Assembly: GCA_019137255.1 (NCBI GenBank)
Contig: WPDH01000256.1
Span: 1-64,000, forward strand
Source: Corinectria fuckeliana
Taxonomy: Eukaryota > Ascomycota > Sordariomycetes > Hypocreales > Nectriaceae
Reading direction: 5' to 3'
DNA: 64,000 bases
Positions 12,101 to 24,015 of this stretch are shown here, piece by piece. The first letter of the stretch is position 1, and each line of letters begins with the position of its first letter. Below the pieces are notes generated by a model that was not told the DNA's origin, searched no databases, and saw only the letters and a program-made list of their open reading frames with translations. The translations under genes and the position numbers were made by a program.

Positions 12101-15100
12101 TCGTGGCTGCGCAGGTTTCCAGGCTCACCCAGCACGCTACAAATGCCGCAGACGCTTGCCCAACTATCCATCTACTATGTATGTATGTATTTTGCCACGC
12201 CTCGGCCGATCCAGACCATTCCACGAGGGCTAACAGGTCGGCAAGGAATCTGGGCTGCTCGTCGGTCCCATCCACTTCGGCACGTAGACTACTACATAGT
12301 ACATCCGTACCTGCAACCTGGATAGGTACCCAGCCCAATGCCCTCCCTCCCAAGTCATAACATCGTATCTACGGCACATACACGCACATATGGATACAGT
12401 GGATGCTTGAAGATGACGGCAGGGGTACGGTACGTGGCGAGCTATCCAACCACCTGCCAAATGTGAAGGGAAGCCTCAGGGCTACGTACCGTGGTTTGGA
12501 TGCGCTGCAGGGGCCGTGATCGACCACTGTTGGTTATGCGTCTTTGTTGGACCGTTCCCCTATGTAAGTATCTCGAAGCATGTGGTGCGCTGCGGGTTCC
12601 ATGTCAAAGGAAGCGGCAGTGGGCATCCCCGATATGTTACCTACCTACCGGGCACCCTCCCAAAGTCCCACTGCCCCATGTCGATATACTAAAGCTTAGT
12701 AGACAGGTATCGATATCGTGTCTAGACACATGATTATCATACCTCTCTTAAATGCCTCGCTCCGTGAAAAGTCCCTGGCCATGCCAACCCGAGACAATCA
12801 GATCTAGAACCGAGCCGAGAAGCAATAAGTTGCAGCGCAACGGCGTAGTCTACATAACGCATGAGATTTACGAATACCTACTACGCAATCCGAGGCCAGA
12901 GGCCGGACCCCTTGGAGAGACCGCCAGGCCCGTCTGACTTCTTGTCTTTCTCCCGGTTTGTCAGCCACATGTCCCCTGCGGAAAGCTCCCGTGTGCTCGG
13001 CGACAACCACATGCGGATAGTTGTGATCCCAAGGCTCGAAGCCCTCCCCAACCATGCCTGTGTGAGCAAGAATCCCAAGCCATCACGACCGAGAGTCTCG
13101 CCGCAGAGCCCGCCTTAACCGGCCGCCAGCCATCGGACGGGTGAGAAGCATTCCGAATTGAGGACCCAATAGTCTAGATAGTCGGGGTTGGTCGTGATAA
13201 CGGCTCTTTCGAAACAGAACAGGGTGTGATGGAGGGTAAGCAGGACCACGGGTTTCAGACCTACTGTTTACTGTGCCCCTCGCTAGCTCTGCCGGCCAAG
13301 TTACACGGGTCGTTTTCCGATCCTCCAGAGCTCCGGCATTGGGGGGGGGGGGGGGACGTGCCGCCTGTACCGTGGGAGAGGGAATGATGATGACGCTGCG
13401 GGCCTTTTCGCCAATCTCCATCACGCCAGTATGGGGCCTGAAATGCCTACGTGGCAAGCAGGATTTTGGCTCGTGCAGGATGAGGGAGGTCGTTCGACAA
13501 TGTCGTCAAATCATGTCAAGCGTCAAACAACTCCAGGGTAGGCTAACATGAATTGATCTAGATGTGAACGGTTCATCCTAGTTCCGAGAGCAACGATGCT
13601 CATGGTAGGAGCGAAAGAAATAATTAGAAAGAAAAAGGTAGGCAACAAAATGCTGGCTTGAGTCCACAACTGCTTTCGATTCAACTGGAAGGTGAAGATT
13701 TCCCCACAACTTGACAAATCGACAGACGTATGGAAGTCAGTGGGCTGTTGCTCGATGTGCAAATGTACACACTCTCTAATTACAACCACACCGCAATGAG
13801 GTGAGAGTTAATACACGAGAAAAGTCACTGCATCAAGGAGTTTTGCATGCGTGTGTGTATCGTTGTGTCGATTACCGTGATACTAACTATTTTGGAAAAG
13901 GCCTGTAGACATACTGGGTAAAGAATATGAAGCTCCTCTCTTCCTATCCAACAAGGGCGTCGTTTGAATCGCCGGACTCTGGCGTTTGTTAAACTCTTTC
14001 GTCGTATGGCCTAGTACCTAAGTGTTCTCCTCAACAGCATGCCTTGGTTCTGACGTGGCTGTGAATACGACCACGCATGGTATCGATAGCCCCCCCAAGA
14101 ACTGTAAAACCCGGGATCTAAGCAACCAAACCGCGCGCCTTGAAGCCGGAACGCAGTCCCGACGCTTTTTGAACCGATTCGTGTCGAACGCGCCCCAATC
14201 AGAGACCATTTGCTTCTGGTGAGGCGATTTTACATGACACCGTCAAGAGGGCACGCAACGCGATTATTGACGTAGATAAGCGGCGCCTCTCGCCTCATCT
14301 ATGGTTCAAGCTGGATCCTTTGATTACAAAAAAATTGAGATATAATCAACAAAACCCTGGCCAGACCCACGATGTGTGTGTGTGTGCGTTCTGCCAAACG
14401 CTGTACAGATCGTACCTGGGGAGGTCAAAGGCTTCATGAACAAAAATTCCAAACTATTGTTGACAAGAGAGTAAGTGGCTCTGAGTTGATTATATTTGTA
14501 ACGGAACGTTTTCATTTACTGCCAACGACAGATGTACTAGAGTTCGGCAATGTCGGTTTGTGGTCTGGAGAAAATCGATTTTTGAAGTTCTAAGTAAACT
14601 GCTAGAGCATGGCTCAGATCCGGTATTCTTATACGACAGCAACAACTGTAAGAACTGATGTCTAGGCCCAAGTCCGAGCTGAAGATGGGGGCCCCTAGAT
14701 ATCCATTTTGGCAATTTTCCACTTTGGGTCAGACATCGCGAAACCACTTTGGTGAGAAGACAAAGTCATACAATGCAGAGAGAAACGAGGTCAAGTGAAA
14801 ACTGCCTATCAGCAACGAAGCCGCCGATGCTCTTAACGTAGGAGTGCGAGTTCCGCCTGTCGCCAAAAAGGTACGTTGAGAGTGACTGTAACTAGGTCAT
14901 TTGCTAGATGCTTGAGGCACGTCCTTTACTAGGCGGCCCTAGAAAGCTCTCCTGCGATGAAGCGGGCGTAAACAAATGAAAGTAGCGTCACCAACTAACA
15001 GAGCAGAACAGGACCCCGTGTATGGTAAACAAGGAAGGTCAATGTGACTACTCGGCAACCTCCATTGACCGGAAGCTAATCAATTTACTGCGCTTCAGCA

Positions 15101-16813
15101 CACCGAGTCGAGAGTGACGGGGCAGCGTCCAGCACCCCCCATTGCGGTAGCAATACGTTTGCTTGCAATTATGGCATATATTGTCGGCGCAACAAGGAAT
15201 ATACGTGGCGGTTGAGTGTTACATAACAACTGAGTGACACGTCTCCCCCCTTCTTCACAACAACCACACTCGGCCGCTGTCTCCCTGCTGTTGTTTCCCA
15301 TGCCAGAAGCAGGAGGGGCGTTGGATCGGGAATAATGAGCAGTACCTTAAATGTGAGAATTGATTGATCATAGCGGCAACACTAGCAACAAGGAAATGGG
15401 CCTCTTGTGTACACTTGCATCAGCTATTAGTTTACAGGTCTAGTAACCGTCTTAAGGCTAAGCATTGTGTCAAATGGTACTCAGGACGACGCGCATGTCA
15501 CCAGTAAGTAGTTGGGGCGTATTATCGATGCTTCATGCTTCATGCAGGCCTGAAACATCGAGTATTCTTAGAGCTCAGATGCAAGAGAGGATATAGTATA
15601 CCGGATTCGACGATGACGCTGTACGGCTTGAGTGTTGTGCTGCAATGGAAGCGACCTACGCGCTTGATCTCCAATCCACGATGAGCTCGGCAGAAGCCTA
15701 TTGTTTTCGTTGTGTGGTGCTATTGGAACCGTCGCAGCTATTTGAAAATAAAGGGTGATTGTCCTAGTCGATCTAGATTTGAGGTTTTGAGCTGTCGGGT
15801 GGCTGTCTTTTGCGTACCTTCACTAAGTGACATTAAGAACGCAATCCGACAAGACTAGTCACGTAGAATCCTCAAACTAATTGTCTGTGCTATTGTTCAG
15901 GACCTGCTTTTTCTCTTTCAACGCCTTCAAATTCCAAGTTTGCTCTTGTTGTTTCGAGGGGAGGGACAAGAGGTAACCATTTCGTTCCCCTTGGAGACTG
16001 CGGTACTTCGTACTCCACCAACTTTCCTTTCGCGGGTTTGACCCCTGAATATTCAGTGGCACCCCTCGGCTGAGAGGCCGAAATCTCGTACACTCGGTAC
16101 ACCGTACCGCAGCGGTACAGCAGTCTAGGTACGAGCGCTGGACATGCTCCGTGACAGGAACGTTATGTAGGTGGTGACCTGGGAACTACTATGTAGGCCT
16201 AGGTAGGTAATTAGATACGGGTTCCGGTAGAAGCCACCCCCTGGAGCAGTAAGCGGGATGTGGATGCCCCTGTGGATGCCCTAGAGGCGATGACGATCGC
16301 CCTAGACAAGCCGAGGACGGTGAGTGGTCAGTTACAACCGTTTAGGGAGAGGGGATCCCAGCTTAGCGGATGGCCAGCTTCAAGTTGGCACTGCCGATCG
16401 GGCCGGGGCCCTACAGCGCTTGCGCCCACTGTAGAACTCGCTGCTTTACCCCTGGCCGCGGCACTCCCGAGCCCTGATTGCTCCCGTCGTAGGTGGTAGG
16501 TATGTAATTTCCATCTTCCAGAAGCCCCCGGGCTGCAAATTTGACTTCCATCTAAATCTATCTCCCTTTCTCGCATCCGCTTTCGTCCTCGATCGCATCG
16601 AGACTCGAGACGCGTCGTTCGCATCAACCTTTACTGGAATTAATCATTCTTTCTTTCTTTCTCCCCTTTCGTCTCGACTTCTGTTGCTCGTGCGAATGTG
16701 CCCGTCGTCGAAGTCCGTCGAATCCGCGTCCTCCCTCTTCTTCCCCTTCTCTCACCCTCGCCGATAGCTGTCCTCCGCACATCTACTGCAGCTTCTTCGA
16801 CAAACCTGCCGCC
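9174..16813. other. Gene-free stretch with homopolymer tracts
   Basis: No supportable gene in about 7.6 kb. Open frames are short and show no domain. Visible content: a 14-C run at 9348-9361, a 13-bp near-tandem duplication of ctgggagacta at 10887-10911, long G-runs with two undetermined bases at 11331-11366, a 15-G run at 13341-13355, and TACGTA-type motifs (notably 10368-10401 and near 12285-12305). The part from about 16500 is CT-rich and probably forms the promoter and leader of the gene starting at 16814. Confidence 0.6.
11331..11366. repeat. Poly-G tract with undetermined bases
   Basis: Seventeen G, four T, two N (11352-11353) and thirteen G. The undetermined bases lie inside a homopolymer, so they probably mark a sequencing or assembly failure, and the true length of the tract is unknown. 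Such a tract could form a G-quadruplex on the plus strand. Confidence 0.9.
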
Positions 16814-17834
16814 ATGAGTTGGATCGCGACCCTCACGGGCTACGTGGCGCCTTTCTTCATCGTCCTGTCGCCCATAATCTCCTACAGCGACCAGGTGCTG
16901 TCCATGCATCGCAACAAGAGCAGCGCAGGATTCTCCCTCGACATCCCTCTCATCATGCTGATCGCCTCCTTTTTGAGGTTCGACACGCTCTACGCCCCCG
17001 TCCCGACGCAAACATGCGCTGACTCGCGACCTCCGTACATGCAGAATCTTCTACTGGCCGCACGCCCAATATGACATGAGCCTGCTGTTCCAGTCGCTGC
17101 TCATGCTGGTGGTCCAGGTAGTCCTCCTCAAGGTCGCCCTCGACCACCGCCCTTCGCCGTCCACCAAGGGAGGAGAGGCCGCGCTTCCCTTTGCTGGCGC
17201 CGACGATGGCGTTTTCGGGTTCCAGCGCCCATACAACTTTTGGCAATGGCGATCGCCGAAGCGGTGGGTGCCCATTTGCTTGACATCCAAGACGCCAGAC
17301 GTCAAACGTCAGCTTCCACGGCGCCCGATTGATCATATCTGACGTGCTTTTGTTTCTAGCTACTGGCAAGCCATCATGTACTTTGCCAGCGCCCTGCTCG
17401 TGCTCGAGCTTGTCCTCTCCAAGATGCCTGGGATATACGCCACATATTCTAATGCCATTGGCTACATCGGACTCGCAGTCGAGGCGACCCTCCCACTCCC
17501 TCAGATCCTAGTCAACCTGCGTTCAAGGTCCTGCAAGGGTCTCCGGCTGTCCGTCCTGGCCAGCTGGGTGGGAGGCGACTCCATGAAGCTGATCTGGTTC
17601 TTCACGGCGACGACTGCGATCCCGTGGTCGTTTAAGATCTCGGGCATGTTCCAGGCTTCGTGCGATTTCTTCCTGGGTTTCCAATACCTCGTGTATGGCA
17701 ACGTGACACCAACAACTGTGGTCAAGGAGCACCCGATGGCGGATTGGACGGCGGCGCAACCGGTGAATCGGGCAGAGAGCGGGAGCTTGAGCCCGACGCG
17801 GCGGTCGGGGGCCTTTGACAAGGAAATAGAGTAG
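16814..17834 (+). CDS. PQ-loop repeat membrane protein (SLC66A2/Any1-like)
   Basis: Three exons, 16814-16977, 17045-17263 and 17360-17834, join in frame to give 285 residues. The protein opens with hydrophobic helices around the motif GYVAPFF and ILSPIISYSDQ, followed by HRNKSSAGFSLDIPLIMLIAS. A second half carries the PQ motif LPLPQILVN (Pro175-Gln176) and a matching Ser/Lys-Gly-hydrophobic stretch. This is the double PQ-loop layout of the SLC66A2 group, which includes yeast Any1/Cfs1, an endosome/Golgi protein that antagonises phospholipid flippases. A role in membrane lipid asymmetry is inferred from the family. The first intron has an unusual donor (GTTCGA), but the join restores a conserved-looking LRIFYW and removes a frame break. 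The C-terminal tail after about residue 250 is polar and probably cytosolic. Confidence 0.85.
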
Positions 17835-20000
17835 GATCTATCCGGAAAATTTAAGCGGCGTAACTTCAGGCGAAATAGCATCCCCGAGCGCTGCATGCTG
17901 TTTTCGATTTCGACCTTGGCTGCGTGAAGAAGAATGTGTGGATAGACATGAGGGCGAATATACGAATATGAGCAGATGCCAGAAGGGGAAGGGAAGGGAC
18001 CAAACAGGCTCGGCGTTGGAAGGTCATATGAATGATGGACATAATACCCAGGTTCGGAGTCCCTGAGATCCGGAGACGGTCCGGAGATGGACTCGGACCC
18101 GGACCCGGACGCTGAGAGTCCAAGTCAACCGGGTCCGGGAAGAGGCCGAGCTTGCCGAGCCAAAGCCGAGTCAAACGGCAGGACAGGGACATCACACAAG
18201 GAACACATGGGCAGAGCAGAAAGAGCAGGGTCAACCAAGGACGAGGTTCGCTGCTTGAGAGAGATGCAGCTAAGGGAGAGTCATGAGCCACGGGTCAATC
18301 ACGAGCCACAAGCCGAGAACCATGCCACGGCCACCAAACCAGTCTGCATCCTGAGATGGACAGTACTAATGAGTAGACTTGACCTTGGCTGTGACTGATT
18401 GGTGGTTGGGTTGTTTAATTGACCCTGCTATTCCCTACAGCAAAGGTGCATTGGTCGTTCATTGTTGTTAGCGCGATACTTCCATGGAAGAAACTCAAGG
18501 CTCTAGGGGCGGCGTTGCAAGATGGCTCGCAGCCGCCATGCGAGGAAGAGACGAGAACTGAACAGACCTGGCAATGCGGGATTACACGAGCTCAATACTA
18601 GATTTTTACAAGCAATAAAACATCGATCCCCCCTTCAATTTGGTACCTTTTGATGCTGTCGATGCCACCCACTATAACTGTCCATTATCGGGGTGGCCTG
18701 GTACCGCGGTAACAGAGCCGCACCAGCTGGCACCAGCTGGCACCGGCCGCCAGGAGATTGTTGCCCCCCAGCCACGCGACTTCTTGCTGACTCCTTTTCC
18801 CTTAGTAGTACCAACCCCAAAACGCAGCTTCGTACCTCTCTAACGTAACTACGGCAACCACCCCAACTCAGCTCGACGTAAGACTATATCGCATATCCGT
18901 CTACCTCCTTATTCAGCAGAGCCACGCGAATTTTTATACGCGCTGTTCGCTGCAATACAATCTCAGTTGACCGACTAGCTTTTCTGGGCTGGCTGTCACT
19001 CTTTGCGCTTTTCTTACGAATTTCCCCTTGGTCGAAGCTCGCACTTTAGGTTGGTGTTTGGAGAATAGGGAGTTGGGCGACGGTTTCTCTCCAACCGAAA
19101 CATTTTTTGTCCCGGCGGTGATATTCAAACGATACATCATCAGCCAACTGCCGGATCCCGATCCCAAGAACCCCCGGGGGGACTAAAGGCCTGGGTATGT
19201 TTTCTTCTTCCAATCTTTTGAAACCCGGAGAACACCCCGCTAATCCTTCAAGCTCTCGACTCAGGCCCTTAGTTACTTGTGCAGCTTGCGCGATAGACCT
19301 ACGCCCAATACTCAGTAAGCCAAACCGTTGAATGTGAGTCCGCCACTTTCTGCGTTTGTCTTGTTTATTTTTTCCTTCAAACTGCGTGCGGTTCGGAGCT
19401 CCCCTCGCTTCCGTGAATCATCGTCTCAACTCCCTTTTCCGTCCTCACTTTTCATTCACCCTAACCCTCACTTTCATCTCAGCCTGCACAACCTAAACAC
19501 AAAGTGCCTATTTACGCCAACCAACGTCAACCAACTAGGCGCTTACCTTAACTTCCTCCCTTTCTCAACTCCAGCCTTTCCTCAACATCTACCTCTCATC
19601 AACCGCCACCTTTCTTTTCTACACGCTCTCTCAAGACTCTCACCCTCACTCGTACCCGCCCCTTCCCCTCGAGTCTTACCTTTTACTTCATCTGATCTTC
19701 CTTCAAGCCTTGATGACTACTTGACTTTGCCCTCTTTACGGCTTTACTCGCGAAGCAACTAACGCCGCTAATCAGCGCACACTTTTTGCTTGGCACCGTC
19801 TGCCTTTGTTCCATCGCTTGATAGACCGGACTGGTAAGTTTTCAGGCTTTCTCCCTTTGTCGTGTTCTCTTGGCAACTTTGCAACCTCTCGAGCACTCCT
19901 CTTCTCTCTCCATTTCATCCCTGCTTCACAACCTTCTATACTACTCCTAGTCCGCGTCACTGACTTCCAACTCAACAGATCACTCTCCGCCTCTTTCAAG
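17835..20000. other. Intergenic DNA and CT-rich leader of next gene
   Basis: No gene seen. It holds a perfect 10-bp tandem pair (caccagctgg) at 18721-18740. From about 19330 to 19980 the plus strand is strongly C/T-rich, as is common in 5' leaders of filamentous ascomycete genes, and probably contains the transcription start of the gene at 20001. The open frame at 19328-19762 in this stretch has leader-like low-complexity composition and is not called as a gene. Confidence 0.6.
19834..19978 (+). other. Likely 5'-UTR intron
   Basis: A GTAAGT donor at 19834 and an acceptor ending CAACAG at 19978 flank a C/T-rich stretch 22 bases before the start codon at 20001. Introns just upstream of the start codon are common in fungal leaders. 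This is inferred from splice signals only. Confidence 0.5.
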
Positions 20001-21207
20001 ATGCCTGCCCCCAACTCGAAAGCAAATTACAAGACCTACGAGGCCCAGGCCCGTATGGTTCGCGCCATCGTCGCCGCTCACCCCGATGTGAAATGGAACT
20101 ACAAAGGTAAGATTGACCTTGTTTCACTTTCTGTTTCGCCCTCTCAGACGTTCCTCCTCCGCCTTTCCCACAACCCTCCCCCCTGCTCCCCGGGCATCTC
20201 CTTGCTCGCCTCAAAAGTCCATTTGAGTCAAAGCCGAAGATTGACTCATTGGCCACCCCAGAGATTGCGGCCTGCTACGGCTCAGACATGACTGATCATG
20301 CCCTGAACCATCGGTTCCGTCGCCTCCGTGCCCAGGCCATCATCATCAGAGACGGCCGGGCCATGGGTCTTGACATGAAGGACTTGTCTACCGACGACAA
20401 CTTGCTTCCCAAGACGCAAGAGACTGTCGGAAAAACCAGTACGATATTCCCCCGCACGCTCCGGCCTTCACCAACACACCAACCATGCAAAACTCTCTGG
20501 AACCTGGTTGCTAACTGCTTCTGCCTCCTTTAGACATTGCCAAGTACTTTGGCCAGTCCACTACAGACGGCATTCAGTTCCAGTTCCGCACCATCAAGAA
20601 GGACGCCGAGCAGCTCCGCCTCGTGGAGAGCGAGGGCGGTAATGTCGCCAGCTGCCTTTCCCTCGGCGGCGGCTCTTCTCTAGGCCCCAACACGCCTTCG
20701 AAGCCAACCCCGTCCCGTGGCACTGGAAGCCGCTCCGGTACTGCTTCCAAGCGTTCTCGCGCTGCTGCTGCGCCTGCTCTCACCTTCATCAAGCGCTCTG
20801 AGTCGGACGACGAGGCCGAGGACGATAATGTCAACTTCAGCGAACTTGACGACACACCTTCGAAGCGTATCAAGACAACCGGACCCGTCCGCGGCCAGTC
20901 GCGGACTCCATCTCGCCGAGCTGCTACTAAGGCCGTTGCTACCATCGCGGCCAGTGCTCAAATGGAGAGCAGTGAATCCCCCCCTGAAGATATCCTCACT
21001 CCCCGCAACGACTCATTCCAGCACGCCCCCGTCTGCGCCGATCCTGCTTCCATCTTCGGCAATGTCGACCGCCATCCTGCCTACGACTCCAAGCCAACGC
21101 TCTTCACCACCTCGTCGACCTTTACGAACACCGGCACCGACGAGTTCTTTGGGAGTGGCATGGGCGACAGCCCACCCTACGACGACATTGGTGACGGCGA
21201 GATTTAA
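20001..21207 (+). CDS. Hypothetical protein, helical N-terminus with acidic/basic tail
   Basis: Three exons, 20001-20106, 20262-20438 and 20534-21207, give 318 residues. The first exon starts at an ATG in a good context (caagATGcc). The joins are in frame and give NYKEIAACYG and GKTNIAKYFGQ. Residues 10-80 are rich in predicted helix with many Arg (HRFRRLRAQA) and could be a small helix-turn-helix-like fold. I do not recognise a named domain. The middle has Ser/Thr/Pro-rich basic tracts and an acidic patch (SESDDEAEDDN), followed by KRIKTTG, which resembles a nuclear localisation signal. A nuclear, chromatin- or DNA-linked role is a guess from composition. Its 3' end faces the reductase gene convergently. 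Confidence 0.75.
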
Positions 21208-21993
21208 GTCCGCCTCCTAAACATCTGTCTGGAACTTGCATTTGTGCTCATTTTCTCATTCCCCTTTTGTTCTGCTGTGGCCGGCGTGCCACCAAGACCA
21301 CAACCAGCCTGTTCACACAAGGACTTCATTTCCCAGAACCCCCCCCAAAAAAAACCAATCAATCATCGGATTGTACTGTACGCGGCGTTAGGAGGAAAAG
21401 AAGTGCGCAACTGGCGACTATGTCCCTTTTGCCATCAACACACTAATTTCCTTCGGTTTCTTTTTCCTTCTTTCTTGCTTTTGTCACATACCACCCACGC
21501 ACTCATCTGGCATGAGGATAATGACCTCCCAACACATATGCTTGGTCTTCGGTTCTTTCTCTCTCTCTCTCTCTCTCTCTCGCAATATGGCGCGGAACCG
21601 GCAACGTTATACCAGATGTTTCGCAGGGCTTACGGCTGGTCTTGATTTCGGAGCTTATTGATCTCTCCTTATTTTGTCGGCTGGCACGAAAGGAGGCAAG
21701 GTGGAAACCTTGGTTGACGAGTTCGCTAGGTAGCTAGCTGGTACACACCAGAAATACAGAGTGTGTACGTGTATGAACAATTATGGTTGTCGTGTGGTGT
21801 GAGAATGTAATCGTGTTGAGTCCCTTGATTTGATGGTGACACCACATGTTACAACGCAAGGATTCCCAACTTTATTAGAGCGGGTGTAACTTGCACTCAA
21901 TTTATTTTCATCTTGTTGTCTAGAGATTAACAAACTACCTTTTCCTTTCTTCCCCTTCCCCAAACACCCACACATCATACATATCATGTCCGA
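21208..21993. other. Convergent 3' intergenic region
   Basis: This lies between two convergent genes and probably holds both 3' UTRs. It contains a pure CT dinucleotide run at 21558-21581. The rest is A/T-richer than the genes, and no reading frame is supportable. Confidence 0.6.
21558..21581. repeat. CT microsatellite
   Basis: About 12 uninterrupted CT units in the likely 3' UTR between convergent genes. A length-variable site. Confidence 0.95.
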
Positions 21994-24015
21994 TCAGCTC
22001 GTCAGCACGTTCCACAGCGCATCCTTCTCCACAAAGTCGTGGTGGATCAGGTTCACCAGCCAGTACTCGTCCTTGATGCCGGTGAGCAGCTTCTCCGTGT
22101 CGGAGCCGCGGCCGTAGACCTTGGCCCACTCGCCCCAGATGCCAAAGGCCTCCTCGCACCAGGCGCGGAAGCTGACCTCCTCGATGATGGTGGGCGTGAT
22201 GATCTCCTTGCCGGGGAACACGCCCCAGGTGACGGCGTTGGTGCTGGCGCCTCCGCTCACGTCGGTGCTGCCGAGGCCGCCGCTCGAGTCGGACGTGACG
22301 AAGTCGCCACGGGCGTTTCCGGCGTAGTAGCAGACCGAGCTGCGCAGCTCGGGCGACGCGAGCTTCGCCTTCAGGGCCGTCCACTCCGTCGTGGGGATGA
22401 AGCACTCGACAAACGACTTCTGGAACACGAAGCCGTGGGAAGGGCCCCAGCCAAAGGTCGAGTCGTCGGAGCGCAGGCCGTTGACGGCGGGCTGCGAGGC
22501 GACGGTCCACCAGCCCTTGGTGTTGAGCTGCAGGAGGTGCGGCTGGATGGTGGAAGACTCGGGGAGGAGCTCCTCTTCGCTCCAGGGGATGGCAGAGAGC
22601 TCGCCCCTGATGTGCTTGACGAAGAGGTCGTTTATGTCTTGGCGCGTCTTGGGGTGGCCCCAAAGCCTCACGGCCTGGGTTACGGACATGTGTAGGCTCA
22701 CGCCGTAGCCATCAATCTCGCCGTACGCCGGAGATCGGGCGTCGCCGAAGCGGCCGTTGGGGAAGTCATCCCAGGTAGCCTCGCGGCCAAGGACCCCCTC
22801 GCCCTCGGAGATGGCCAGGGTGTTTGCGCGGGTGTTGATGGCCTCGGCGCGGATGCCGGCCTCCTGAGCGGTGGCCTCCCACTCTGGGTGAGGCACGGCT
22901 CGATCGCCGACGATGACGCGATTGTGCGGGTCGGAGCCGACGGAGGATTGTCGCCGAGATGCACGAGAGCGGGAGTGGCTGCTGGGATGCAGGTTGGCGC
23001 TGCCGTTGACCTGGAGGGCAGGGATGGACTCGTCGACGACGACGGCCTCTTCGTCTTGAGGGGGGTCCGGGATCAGGTTCGTCCGCTCCAGAATAAAGGA
23101 CACGGCCTTCTCCAGGTTCAAGGTATAGAAATGGAAACCCTTGGGTCCGGGATATCTGCTCTTGACCTCCTTGACCTGCTCCACCAGCTCGCTGACAATG
23201 TCCACGCCAACCATCTTGACTCGCTCATCATCGCCCTTGACGACATTGAGACGGCTGAGAACATTGTCGGGAACCTTGGCGTGGCTCAGCTTGGTCGTCC
23301 GCTTGATCATCTGGTAGCTCTGGATGGGCATGAGGCCGGGGATGATAGGCAGGGTCTTGAAAGCACCACTAGGGTGTGATCGCAGCGTCTCCTCGAAGTG
23401 GTCGTAGGCCTTGATGTCGAAGAAGAGCTGAGTCATGATGAAGTCGGCACCGGCCTGGACCTTCTCAACCAGAGACGGTAGGTCGTGGTCCAGACACTGT
23501 CCAAGCGGGTGGCTCTCGTCGGCATGGCCTTCGGGGTATGCTGCCACGCCAATACAGAAATAGTCGCCGTGGTTCTTGCGGATGTACTTGACTAGGTCCG
23601 CCGCCCAGTTGAAGTCCTCGCTGCCGTCGTCCTCAGAGTCTTCGGGGTCGCGGTACTCGTCCCTCCTGGGAGGATCACCACGAAGGGCCAAGATATTGCG
23701 AATCCCCAGTGCCTTTGCATCCTCGAGAGCCTTATCGACGAGTTTCCGACTCATGTTGGTGCAGGTGAGATGGAGGCAAGTGGTGAGGCCAAGCTCCCGC
23801 TGGCACAGCTCGGCCAGTTCGAGAGACTTCTGCGAGGTGGTTCCGCCAGCGCCCCAGGTGACGTTGACGAAGAGCGGGCGCAGGGCTCGTTCCATTCGGT
23901 GCAGTCGATCCCGTAGGTTGGAGAATCCCATGGCGGTCTTGGGGGGGAAGAACTCGAGGGAAAAGTAGGTGCCGTCGGCCGGCAAGGCGGCGATGCGATC
24001 GGTGATTTTGTCCAT
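21994..24015 (-). CDS. MET12: Methylenetetrahydrofolate reductase, MET12-type
   Basis: A single exon of 673 residues. It reduces 5,10-methylene-THF to 5-methyl-THF, the methyl donor for methionine synthesis, in the cytosol. The N-terminal catalytic barrel (about 1-300) shows SLEFFPPKT with the expected catalytic Glu21, TWGAGGTTS, HLTCTN and LALRGDPP with Asp114. A charged linker (about 330-390) leads to the fungal/animal-type regulatory domain, with FPNGRFGDARSPAYGEIDGYG-like sequence, then VNGLRSDDSTFGWGP and TWGVFPG. Two paralogs exist in fungi; the wording of the barrel (SLEFFPPKT, not SFEYF) fits the MET12 group better than MET13. An in-frame ATG 36 bases upstream (24051) exists, but family members start at MDKIT, so 24015 is preferred. 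The gene is transcribed away from the mitochondrial leucyl-tRNA synthetase. Confidence 0.95.
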   Translation of the reverse strand: MDKITDRIAALPADGTYFSLEFFPPKTAMGFSNLRDRLHRMERALRPLFVNVTWGAGGTTSQKSLELAELCQRELGLTTCLHLTCTNMSRKLVDKALEDAKALGIRNILALRGDPPRRDEYRDPEDSEDDGSEDFNWAADLVKYIRKNHGDYFCIGVAAYPEGHADESHPLGQCLDHDLPSLVEKVQAGADFIMTQLFFDIKAYDHFEETLRSHPSGAFKTLPIIPGLMPIQSYQMIKRTTKLSHAKVPDNVLSRLNVVKGDDERVKMVGVDIVSELVEQVKEVKSRYPGPKGFHFYTLNLEKAVSFILERTNLIPDPPQDEEAVVVDESIPALQVNGSANLHPSSHSRSRASRRQSSVGSDPHNRVIVGDRAVPHPEWEATAQEAGIRAEAINTRANTLAISEGEGVLGREATWDDFPNGRFGDARSPAYGEIDGYGVSLHMSVTQAVRLWGHPKTRQDINDLFVKHIRGELSAIPWSEEELLPESSTIQPHLLQLNTKGWWTVASQPAVNGLRSDDSTFGWGPSHGFVFQKSFVECFIPTTEWTALKAKLASPELRSSVCYYAGNARGDFVTSDSSGGLGSTDVSGGASTNAVTWGVFPGKEIITPTIIEEVSFRAWCEEAFGIWGEWAKVYGRGSDTEKLLTGIKDEYWLVNLIHHDFVEKDALWNVLTS

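Noticed and set aside
19328..19762. 144-codon open frame in a C/T-rich stretch
   Set aside because: Pyrimidine-rich leader composition keeps the frame open by chance; it precedes a likely 5'-UTR intron of the gene at 20001.
22039..22695. Long open frame on the strand opposite the folate reductase
   Set aside because: It mirrors the coding sequence of a certain gene and has no domain; an antisense shadow.
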